In this document: piece after piece, positions 1 through 6,081 of the stretch | How positions within the stretch are numbered: the stretch's first letter is position 1 | How the letters are laid out: every line of letters begins with the position of its first letter | From: Clostridiales bacterium | Lineage (GTDB): Bacteria > Bacillota > Clostridia > Tissierellales > Sedimentibacteraceae | Assembly: GCA_003483345.1 (NCBI GenBank) | Contig: DMWH01000025.1 | Coordinates: forward strand, 1 to 6,990 | DNA length: 6,990 bases | Direction of reading: 5' to 3' | The notes under the pieces: generated by a model | Told to the model about the DNA's origin: nothing | Databases searched by the model: none | The model's input: only the letters and a program-made list of their open reading frames with translations | Program-made: the position numbers and the translations under genes

Positions 1-2
1 AG

Positions 3-32
3 TTGTATTTTTATGTGCAAATCGTCTATAAT
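3..32 (+). promoter_or_regulatory. Possible promoter of the tetR-family gene
   Basis: A perfect TATAAT (27-32) lies 18 bp downstream of TTGTAT (3-8), which matches the -35 consensus at only three of six positions. Transcription would start near 39, giving a leader of about 35 nt before the regulator. A small imperfect palindrome, TAATT-TG-AATTA (29-40), overlaps the -10, but it is AT-rich and does not resemble the operator at 794-816. The window begins here, so further upstream control cannot be seen. Confidence 0.4.
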
Positions 33-73
33 TTGAATTAATGGTGTAATAACGATTATAAGCAGGTGAAAAT

Positions 74-664
74 ATGGAATTAGTCAATGAACCTAAAACG
101 AAGCGTGGAATGGAAACATTAGATAAAATATGTATGGCTGCTGAAGAATTATTCAGCGAAAAAGGTTATTATGATACCGGTATTACAGATATTGTTTCGA
201 GAGCCGGTATTGCTCAAGGGACATTTTACATATATTTTAACGATAAAAAAAGTGTATTCGTTTATCTGATAAGAAAACTGGGCAGTGAATTGAAAGAAAG
301 TATTAGAGCCAACATAAGAGTGAGCAAAGACAGGTACGATGAAGAGTATATGGGAATTAAAACATTCTTAAATTTTGTAGGTGAACACATTGGTCTTTTT
401 AAAATCGTATGGCAGGCTCAATTTGTTGATCCTGAATTATTCAAAGAATATTATGAATCATTTTCAAAAGGATATGTCAAAAATATTAAAAAGGCGCAAA
501 CTAAAGGAGAAATGAATGATATTGACCCGGTTATTTTATCGTATTGTTTAATTGGTATTGCAAATTTTACAGCATTGAAGTTTATAGAATTCGACAACAA
601 AAATAATTATGAAGAAGTAGTAGAAGAGGTAATGAAATTTATTAAGAATGGCGCTTTTGTTTGA
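74..664 (+). CDS. TetR/AcrR-family transcriptional regulator
   Basis: This is a one-component DNA-binding regulator of 196 aa, a typical TetR-family length. The N-terminal helix-turn-helix domain covers about residues 14-60. Visible hallmarks are the AAEELFSEKGY stretch (22-32), the turn and recognition helix ITDIVSRAGIAQGTFYIYF (37-55), and the K58 that follows. The rest (about 65-196) is the variable all-helical ligand-binding and dimerisation domain, with several aromatic residues (for example FKIVW and ALKFIEF), so a hydrophobic ligand is plausible but unproven. The ATG at 74 is preceded by AGGTGA (64-69) at proper spacing. The gene reads in the same direction as the operon that follows, but a terminator separates them. 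I infer that it represses that operon through the palindrome at 794-816, with the imported acid or its CoA thioester as inducer. The family assignment is firm; target and ligand are inference. Confidence 0.93.
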   Translation: MELVNEPKTKRGMETLDKICMAAEELFSEKGYYDTGITDIVSRAGIAQGTFYIYFNDKKSVFVYLIRKLGSELKESIRANIRVSKDRYDEEYMGIKTFLNFVGEHIGLFKIVWQAQFVDPELFKEYYESFSKGYVKNIKKAQTKGEMNDIDPVILSYCLIGIANFTALKFIEFDNKNNYEEVVEEVMKFIKNGAFV

Positions 665-670
665 TAAAAT

Positions 671-709
671 CAGCATATTAAGATTTACTCCTAATATGCT
701 GTTTTTTTT
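671..709 (+). terminator. Rho-independent terminator after the tetR-family gene
   Basis: A perfect 10-bp stem, CAGCATATTA (671-680) pairing with TAATATGCTG (692-701), has an 11-nt loop and is followed at once by eight Ts (702-709). It sits 7 nt after the regulator's stop codon. It should separate the regulator's transcript from the downstream operon. Confidence 0.9.
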
Positions 710-760
710 ATTCCATAGATTTGATTCAAAAAAAAACTATTAATTGTCGAAAAGAAAACG

Positions 761-789
761 TTGACAAACAAAAAAACTCATATTATAAT
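761..789 (+). promoter_or_regulatory. Consensus sigma-A promoter of the six-gene operon
   Basis: TTGACA (761-766) and TATAAT (784-789) are both perfect matches to the vegetative consensus, with the optimal 17-bp spacer. An A-rich stretch upstream (about 727-758) could act as an UP-like element. Transcription is expected to start near 795-797, inside the palindrome at 794-816. A promoter this strong makes sense if it is held down by a repressor. Confidence 0.88.
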
Positions 790-793
790 GAAC

Positions 794-816
794 ATGAAAC
801 ATGACTCATGTGTCAT
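794..816. promoter_or_regulatory. Palindromic operator, probable TetR-family repressor site
   Basis: The arms ATGAAACATGA (794-804) and TCATGTGTCAT (806-816) flank a single central C (805). Ten of the 11 base pairs match; only 798/812 is mismatched. The inner 13 bp (799-811, ACATGA-C-TCATGT) is perfect. The size and symmetry suit a TetR-family dimer or pair of dimers. The site begins 5 bp after the -10 and covers the expected transcription start, a classic steric-repression position. The neighbouring regulator at 74-664 is the natural candidate to bind it; that link is inference. Confidence 0.72.
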
Positions 817-839
817 ATAATATAATAGGAGGTTAGCAT

Positions 840-1307
840 ATGGATTTATCAGGGAAGAAGACAGCCATTATTATGATAACTACAGCATTGTGGTTAATTA
901 TTACATTTTTAGGCTGGAATAATGCATATTTAGTTTCAATGTACTTAGGCGTAGTATTAATGTTGCTTTATATGATGCTTGGTACTGCCAAGCAAGGCAA
1001 GGTTTCTAAAAAATTATTTTTCTATTGTTTATTTCCATGGGCGATTTTATGGATAGTGAGCTTTTCTTTAGCAGATTACTATGCCAACTTGTTTGCCGGA
1101 GTTGTACCTACATTTACAGTGTTAGGTTTTCATCCTTCGTTTGCGGCAACTGTATTTGGATACTGGATTGGCGGAATGTTAACGTTGACATTAATGTATA
1201 TGACATTTAAAGATGAGTGGATGTCTCAAGAATATTGGGATGATTTTACCAAAAAAATTAAAGAAATTGATAAAATTGAAGAGCCGGAAGAAGGAGGTGC
1301 ACTCTAA
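840..1307 (+). CDS. Small multi-pass membrane protein, putative accessory subunit of the adjacent symporter
   Basis: This 155-aa protein has four predicted hydrophobic helices at about residues 8-26, 30-48, 59-78 and 104-123. An acidic and lysine-rich C-terminal tail (about 124-155) is probably cytoplasmic. I do not recognise the family with certainty. The stop codon overlaps the start of the sodium:solute symporter by one base (TAATG at 1305-1309), so translation is probably coupled. Known symporters of this superfamily often come with a small upstream membrane partner (YhdT with PanF, YjcH with ActP, DUF4212 proteins with their symporters), but those are usually two-helix proteins of about 70-110 aa. 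The last segment here, GFHPSFAATVFGYWIGG (96-112) running into a helix and charged residues, is reminiscent of the end of those partners. The start is well supported: AGGAGG (827-832) lies 7 nt before the ATG. The role as a symporter subunit is inferred from position, topology and coupling. Confidence 0.82.
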   Translation: MDLSGKKTAIIMITTALWLIITFLGWNNAYLVSMYLGVVLMLLYMMLGTAKQGKVSKKLFFYCLFPWAILWIVSFSLADYYANLFAGVVPTFTVLGFHPSFAATVFGYWIGGMLTLTLMYMTFKDEWMSQEYWDDFTKKIKEIDKIEEPEEGGAL

Positions 1308-2800
1308 TGAGTACTATGACAAAAACCATAATAGTATCATTTTCATTTTTAATGATAATTGTATCCTTCCTTATAGGATGGTGGGCTAAAAAAAAGGTTA
1401 CCACGTCTGAAGCATATTTTGGAAGCACAGGAATGTTTGGACCGTTTACAGTTGGATTGTCAAGTACGGCAGCAGTTGCAAGCGCCTTTGCATTAGTAGG
1501 TGTGCCCGGTTTGATGTATAGTACAGGCAATGCTATGTGTTTTTGGATGTTATCATCTGCTGCATTTGCGATGGCATACTTAATTCTCGGAAAAAAAGTA
1601 AGAGCTATGTCTGAAATAGGAAAGGTTGCAAGTCTAGGAGATTTAAGTGATTTAAGATATAATAATAACAAGGTTATCAAAATTACTATGTCTCTAACGT
1701 TATTTTTGGGTTGTGTTGCTTATTTAGCGGCCCAAATAAAAGCAGGCTCCGAATTGTTTGCACATTTAATGGGTTGGGATCCCTTGTTGACCGGCTTTGT
1801 TATATTTGGTGTATTGGCTTTATATATGGCAATCAGCGGAGAAGTAGGCGGATTGTTGACTCAAGCATTTCAAGGATTAGTAATGATAGTAGCAGGAGCT
1901 GTAATTATCGCAGCGTTTTTTAACATAACAGGCGGATTTGGAGAGGTTTTAAGAGTTACAGCCGAAGCGGAAGCAGTAACGGTTAATAATATTACAAAAG
2001 AATTTAGTCCTGACATGTTTAATGCCTGGGGAAGTATGCCAAGAGTAGTTGCAATGTCTTGGATGCTCATACCGATACTCGGTACTGTCGGACAACCACA
2101 GGTTATAACAAGAATGTACGCTTTAAAAGACCCTAAGGATATGCCTAAGATGGGTATGTATACAGCTTTGTCTCATACAATGGTGGGTTTGCTCACATTG
2201 GTAGTAGCAAATGGAGCATTGTACTTAGTAGCTACCGGAAAAATAGATCCACTGGTAAGCGGGGACAGAGCAATATATGCTTTAGCAGATTATTCCGGTG
2301 TTGTAGCTCAGTTATTTGTATATGCAGGAGTTTTAGCTGCAGCAATGTCATCTGCAAGCTTGTTTTTATCAATATGCTCAACAGTTGTTTCGAGAGATAT
2401 TCCAAATGCTTTAGGGCTTAAGTTTGAGCCTAAAAAACAAGTTCAAATATCAAGAATTTCGATGCTTGTACTTGGAATTGCTTCAATAATATTTTCAATA
2501 ACCCAGGGCGAAATGGTTGGTATTTTGGGAACATTTGGCTGGGGTACATTAATGTCTGCCACTTTCCCCGTATTTGTTATAGGTTTGTTATGGCGCAGAG
2601 CAAATGAAAAAGGCGTAATGTGCGGCTCGGTAGTTGGATTGGCATTAAATATAATTTCATTTGCCGGATTTAAATGGCCTGGCGCACTTCCTTGGTATTT
2701 CAATGTTGTGGCATTAAGTATAGCAGTAACTGTTTTTGTTTCATTAGTAACAAAAGAACAAGAGATAAATAAAAAATTGGAAGCTGTTATTGAATTATAA
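1307..2800 (+). CDS. Sodium:solute symporter family protein (SSS), probable carboxylate importer
   Basis: This 497-aa inner-membrane secondary transporter has about 13 hydrophobic helices, the usual SSS length and topology. Family marks include the helix-1 region GLSSTAAVASAFALVGVPG (50-68), the SGEVGGLLTQAFQG segment (177-190), the GQPQVITRMYALKDP signature (262-276, compare GQPH in PutP), and LAAAMSSASLFL in the helix that supplies the second Na+ site (Ser348 and Ser349 match PutP Ser340/Thr341). PutP's Asp55 aligns with Val57 here, so this is not a proline-permease type; such variation is known within the superfamily. Translation starts at ATG 1307, one base overlapping the upstream membrane gene, with AGGAGG at 1292-1297. 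The gene lies directly before an acyl-CoA synthetase, so I infer that it imports the organic acid the ligase activates. The specific substrate cannot be read from the sequence. Confidence 0.93.
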   Translation: MSTMTKTIIVSFSFLMIIVSFLIGWWAKKKVTTSEAYFGSTGMFGPFTVGLSSTAAVASAFALVGVPGLMYSTGNAMCFWMLSSAAFAMAYLILGKKVRAMSEIGKVASLGDLSDLRYNNNKVIKITMSLTLFLGCVAYLAAQIKAGSELFAHLMGWDPLLTGFVIFGVLALYMAISGEVGGLLTQAFQGLVMIVAGAVIIAAFFNITGGFGEVLRVTAEAEAVTVNNITKEFSPDMFNAWGSMPRVVAMSWMLIPILGTVGQPQVITRMYALKDPKDMPKMGMYTALSHTMVGLLTLVVANGALYLVATGKIDPLVSGDRAIYALADYSGVVAQLFVYAGVLAAAMSSASLFLSICSTVVSRDIPNALGLKFEPKKQVQISRISMLVLGIASIIFSITQGEMVGILGTFGWGTLMSATFPVFVIGLLWRRANEKGVMCGSVVGLALNIISFAGFKWPGALPWYFNVVALSIAVTVFVSLVTKEQEINKKLEAVIEL

Positions 2801-2803
2801 AAT

Positions 2804-2841
2804 TTTGAGGCAGTATTTTGATTTCTTAGTACTGCCTCAAA
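2804..2841 (+). promoter_or_regulatory. Intergenic hairpin without T-run (attenuator or RNA-processing element)
   Basis: A perfect 12-bp stem, TTTGAGGCAGTA (2804-2815) with TACTGCCTCAAA (2830-2841), encloses a 14-nt loop. It begins 4 nt after the symporter stop and ends 12 nt before the ligase's Shine-Dalgarno site. The bases after the stem (CCTAAATTATTTGG) hold no T-run, so it is not a standard intrinsic terminator. It could cause partial termination, protect the 3' end of the transporter mRNA, or mark a processing site. No new promoter is visible after it, so the ligase genes probably depend on read-through from the promoter at 761-789. Confidence 0.65.
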
Positions 2842-2853
2842 CCTAAATTATTT

Positions 2854-2867
2854 GGAGGTGCATGATG
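2854..2867 (+). promoter_or_regulatory. Ribosome binding site deciding the acyl-CoA synthetase start
   Basis: GGAGGTG (2854-2860) precedes two adjacent in-frame ATGs at 2862 and 2865. From GGAGG the spacing is 3 nt to the first and 6 nt to the second, so the second ATG is the better start. The alternative adds one methionine only. Confidence 0.6.
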
Positions 2868-4427
2868 GAAAACAAAGGTTGGATAGGCAATTATTCATAT
2901 TTTAGAGCGAGAATAAATGGAAACAGTGAAGCAGTATATGATTTAGATAATAATATTCGCTATACATATAATGATTTGGATGAAAGAGCTAATATCCTGG
3001 CAAATTATTTAAAAGAAAAGCTCGGTATAAAAGAAGGAGATAGAATAGCATTCATCTCTAGAAATAGAATTGAAATGATTGATGCCTATTATGCAACAGC
3101 AAAGTTAGGAGCGGTATTGATTCCTTACAATGTAAGGTTATCCTCCGTTGAATTTGAAAAACTATTAAATAATGAAACACCTAAAATTCTATTTTATGAA
3201 GTTGCATTTAAGGATTTAGTATCTCAATTTAGGAGCAAGGTTAATATAGAAAGCTATATTGTTCTTAATGATAAAGATAATTACGGCGAAGATATTCCAT
3301 ACAGTGACGTTATAAATTATGAGAATAAAAACATGATTTATTGCAGTACTCTTAAATTGGATGATATTCACTTAATAATACATACAGGAGGAACAACCGG
3401 ACTTCCAAAGGGAGCAATGATTTCTCATCAATCATTGATGTTTAATTCCTTTAATGAAATATGCACCTGGGGGTTGAATTATCAGGACAGCGCTTTTATC
3501 ATACTTCCCTTATATCACACAGGAGGATGGAATTTACTTACATTACCGTTATTGCACTGCGGAGGCAGAATCATAATTAATAAACAATTTGACCCAAGAC
3601 TAACATTGGAAGTTATAGAAAAAGAGAAAACTACATTACTTTTTGGAGCTGCAACAATATTTAGAATGATTTCTGATTTACCTGAATTTGAAAAAGCTGA
3701 TTTATCAAGCTTAAAATGGGTTATGGCAGGAGCTGCTCCTACACCAATCAATATAATGGAAAGATATTGGAATAAAGGACTGAAATTTATTTTAGGATAC
3801 GGAATGACAGAAGCCGGCCCTAATAATTTGTCAAGTACGCCCCAGTTTATGACAGACCAGATGATTAGAGATAAATATGCATCAGTTGGAAAACCAATGT
3901 ATATGACTATGGTTAAAGTGGTAGATGAAAAAGGTGAATCCGTAGGGGTAAATGAAGTAGGAGAATTGTTATGGAGCGGTCCGCAAATTTTCTCCGGATA
4001 TTGGAATAATGAAATTGAAACAAATAAAACTCTTGCGGATGGATGGGTATATACAGGCGATATGGCAAAGGTTGATGAAGACGGGTATTACTATATAGTT
4101 GGAAGAAAGAAAAATATGTATATAAGCGGGGGAGAAAATGTATTTCCTCCGGAAGTAGAAAGTGCAATTTATGAGATACCCCAAGTACAAGAAGTATGTG
4201 TATTTGGCGTACCTGATGAGAAATGGGGGGAAGTCGGAAAGGCTGTAATATCTTTGAAAAAGGGTCAAAGTATTACCAAAGAAGAAATAATAAAAATTCT
4301 ACGAAATAAGCTTGCAGGATATAAAATTCCAAAATATATTCAATTTATAGACGATATTCCGAAAAATAACGTCGGTAAAATTGTTGTATCTAAAATTATG
4401 GAGTTGTATGGAGAATGTAGAGACTAA
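2865..4427 (+). CDS. Acyl-CoA synthetase (AMP-forming), class I adenylate-forming ligase
   Basis: It activates a carboxylic acid with ATP and CoA through an acyl-adenylate, giving acyl-CoA, AMP and pyrophosphate in the cytoplasm. All core motifs of the ANL superfamily are visible (numbering from ATG 2865): the phosphate-binding loop HTGGTTGLPKG (173-183), the YGMTE motif (312-316), YTGD (396-399) with the ribose-binding Asp399, the hinge GRKKNMYISGGENVFPPEVE with Arg414, and PKNNVGK ending in the catalytic Lys505 of the small C-terminal domain. The 520-aa length is normal and no frameshift is seen. The overall look is that of fatty, medium-chain or related acyl-CoA ligases, but the acyl pocket cannot be assigned by eye. 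Aromatic or branched acids are also possible. It follows the symporter by 64 nt across a hairpin and precedes the KAS III-like gene by 11 nt, so I infer that it acts on the imported acid and feeds the next enzyme. Confidence 0.93.
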   Translation: MENKGWIGNYSYFRARINGNSEAVYDLDNNIRYTYNDLDERANILANYLKEKLGIKEGDRIAFISRNRIEMIDAYYATAKLGAVLIPYNVRLSSVEFEKLLNNETPKILFYEVAFKDLVSQFRSKVNIESYIVLNDKDNYGEDIPYSDVINYENKNMIYCSTLKLDDIHLIIHTGGTTGLPKGAMISHQSLMFNSFNEICTWGLNYQDSAFIILPLYHTGGWNLLTLPLLHCGGRIIINKQFDPRLTLEVIEKEKTTLLFGAATIFRMISDLPEFEKADLSSLKWVMAGAAPTPINIMERYWNKGLKFILGYGMTEAGPNNLSSTPQFMTDQMIRDKYASVGKPMYMTMVKVVDEKGESVGVNEVGELLWSGPQIFSGYWNNEIETNKTLADGWVYTGDMAKVDEDGYYYIVGRKKNMYISGGENVFPPEVESAIYEIPQVQEVCVFGVPDEKWGEVGKAVISLKKGQSITKEEIIKILRNKLAGYKIPKYIQFIDDIPKNNVGKIVVSKIMELYGECRD

Positions 4428-4438
4428 GGAGGGTATTT

Positions 4439-5461
4439 ATGAGCATCGTAGGAATCAGAAATATTGGTATATATATGCCTCCTAAAATAAAGGACAGTGC
4501 TAAAATATCAGAATTATCAGGAATACCTGAAGAAATAATAAAGGAAAAGTTTGGTATATTGCATGTACATGAAGCTAATGACGAAGAAACAGTGTCGTAT
4601 ATGGGGATTGAAGCATCAAAAAGGGCATTAGATGGTTTGGACCCAAAAAAGTTAGATTTAGTTGTTTATTGCGGAAGCGAATATAAGGATTATTACTTAT
4701 TCAACTGTGCAGCAAAAATACAGCATGAATTGGGAGCAGTAAATGCTAACGCATTTGAAATTCATTCTTTATGTTCTGCAGGTGTATATTCTCTTAAAAT
4801 ACTCAAAAGCATGATGATTTGTGATGATAATTTAAATAATGTTTTGCTGGTTTCTTCATCAAAGGAATCACAAATAATAAATTACAAAAATCATAATTCT
4901 CGATTTATGTTTAATTTTGGAGATGGTGCCGCAGCTGTATTGCTTGAAAAAGGATTAAATAAAAACGTTATCTTAGAAACGCACATGATTAGTGACGGTC
5001 GATTTGCAGATGATGTTGCGGTATATGGAGTAGGCTGCAAAAATTTCAGTAAATATAAAGATATAAAATATGAAGATAAGTTCCTGGATGTTCCAAATTT
5101 TCGGGATATGAAGCAAAGGTTAGACCTTATAACTCAGGATAACTTTAATAATGTAATAGAAGAATCAATTAAAAAAAGCGGATATAAAAATGAAGATATA
5201 GACTTTATTGCACCTATATTTATGAAAAGATCCATTTTAACAAGCATACTGGAAAGGTATAATCTAACCGAGGAAAATTCATTTGTACTTGAAGAATATG
5301 GACATTGTCAGTCATCAGATGCATTTATTTCTTTAATGGAGGGGTTTAAAAGAGGAAGGCTGAAAGAAGGAGCTATAGCAGTTCTTTTAGGAGCAGGTAC
5401 AGGATATACCTGGGCAGCAACTGTTGTAAGGTGGGGTAATAATGAAAGGAGCGTTATATGA
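4439..5461 (+). CDS. 3-oxoacyl-ACP synthase III (KAS III)-like thiolase-superfamily enzyme with atypical active site
   Basis: This 340-aa protein has the KAS III fold pattern: an N-terminal half with the nucleophile region EIHSLCSAG, Cys112 falling at the same number as E. coli FabH Cys112, then FGDGAAAVLLE in the middle, and the C-terminal GAGTGYTWAATVVRW that shapes the end of the active site. Family members load an acyl group on Cys and condense it with a malonyl or other donor, or catalyse related acyl transfers. The remaining FabH triad is not kept: where FabH has PHQANLRI (His244) this protein has PIFMKRSI (Ile260), and where FabH has HGN (Asn274) it has YGH (His289). It is about 20 residues longer than FabH. 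Housekeeping FabH is therefore unlikely; an acyl-CoA-specific condensing or cleaving enzyme is more plausible. AAGGAGG (4426-4432) fixes the start. The stop overlaps the next gene by 4 nt (ATGA). The superfamily is sure; the reaction is unknown. Confidence 0.87.
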   Translation: MSIVGIRNIGIYMPPKIKDSAKISELSGIPEEIIKEKFGILHVHEANDEETVSYMGIEASKRALDGLDPKKLDLVVYCGSEYKDYYLFNCAAKIQHELGAVNANAFEIHSLCSAGVYSLKILKSMMICDDNLNNVLLVSSSKESQIINYKNHNSRFMFNFGDGAAAVLLEKGLNKNVILETHMISDGRFADDVAVYGVGCKNFSKYKDIKYEDKFLDVPNFRDMKQRLDLITQDNFNNVIEESIKKSGYKNEDIDFIAPIFMKRSILTSILERYNLTEENSFVLEEYGHCQSSDAFISLMEGFKRGRLKEGAIAVLLGAGTGYTWAATVVRWGNNERSVI

Positions 5462-6072
5462 AGATTTTAGGCATTTGTTCAAGTCCAAGATTAGAAGGAA
5501 ACACATTTTATTATTTAAATACTGCATTGTCTGAAGCAGAGAAATTAGGTGCTGAAATTGAGCTTATAAAGCTTGCAGGCAAGAATATTTCAGGATGCAA
5601 AGCTTGTTACAGCTGTGTGAAAGCAAAGAGATGTGTTGTAGAAGATGATTTTCAAGAAATCTTTGACAAAATTGTAGACGCAGACGGTTTATTATTGGGA
5701 TCACCTGTTTATCATTCCTGTATTACTCCGCAGCTAAAATGCGTCTTAGACAGAACGGGATTTTCAGGCAGATGGGCTAAGAATGAAATGAAGGATACCA
5801 AGACATCTTATGTTTGGAGTGGAAGTGTTTTATCCGGAAAAGTTGTGGCACCTGTAACCGTAGCAAGAAGAGCCGGGCAAAATTTTGCTTTCGCAGAAAT
5901 ATTGCTTTGGGCTGCAGCAAATGATTGTATTATTGCAGGCAACACTTATTGGAATGTTGGGGTTGCAGGCAAAGGCGGAGCTTTCAATGCACATGAGGAT
6001 GAAGAAGGAATAGGCATTATGAAGAATTTGGCATTGAAAATGGTTCATATAATAAGTAAATTAAATGCATAG
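5458..6072 (+). CDS. Iron-sulfur flavoprotein / NADPH-dependent FMN reductase-family protein
   Basis: This 204-aa flavodoxin-fold protein has MKILGICSSPRLEGNT (1-16) as the FMN phosphate-binding loop, a compact cysteine cluster Cys47-x2-Cys50-x2-Cys53-x5-Cys59, and GSPVYHSCITPQLKCVLDR, typical of the family's flavin contacts and dimer interface. A cluster of the form Cx2Cx2Cx4-7C binds [4Fe-4S] in archaeal and clostridial iron-sulfur flavoproteins, so this member probably carries both FMN and an Fe-S cluster and transfers electrons in the cytoplasm. It could serve ferredoxin-linked reduction of an enoyl or oxo intermediate, or re-oxidation of a reduced carrier; the sequence does not say which. 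The start overlaps the KAS III-like gene by 4 nt (ATGA, 5458-5461), with AAAGGA (5445-5450) as the ribosome site inside that gene. This indicates translational coupling and a shared task. Oxygen sensitivity of such clusters fits an anaerobe. Confidence 0.87.
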   Translation: MKILGICSSPRLEGNTFYYLNTALSEAEKLGAEIELIKLAGKNISGCKACYSCVKAKRCVVEDDFQEIFDKIVDADGLLLGSPVYHSCITPQLKCVLDRTGFSGRWAKNEMKDTKTSYVWSGSVLSGKVVAPVTVARRAGQNFAFAEILLWAAANDCIIAGNTYWNVGVAGKGGAFNAHEDEEGIGIMKNLALKMVHIISKLNA

Positions 6073-6081
6073 AGGTAAAAA

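Noticed and set aside
816..826. Two overlapping TATAAT sequences just before the ribosome site of the first membrane gene, as a second promoter
   Set aside because: There is no -35-like sequence 16-18 bp upstream, and starting there would leave almost no leader. The AT-rich run more likely keeps the ribosome site unstructured.
1258..1680. A 140-codon open frame on the minus strand, antisense to the junction of the two transporter genes
   Set aside because: It lies entirely opposite well-supported genes on the + strand, has no recognisable domain, and I see no promoter or good ribosome site for it. It is the complement of transmembrane codons.
3913..4268. Two overlapping minus-strand open frames inside the acyl-CoA synthetase gene
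   Set aside because: They overlap each other in different frames and run opposite the conserved adenylate-forming motifs; they have the look of chance frames in AT-rich DNA.
4439..5461. Housekeeping fabH with fabG as part of a fatty acid synthesis cluster
   Set aside because: No fabD, fabF, acpP, fabZ or acc genes are adjacent, the active-site His and Asn are not kept, and the genes are tied to an importer and a CoA ligase.
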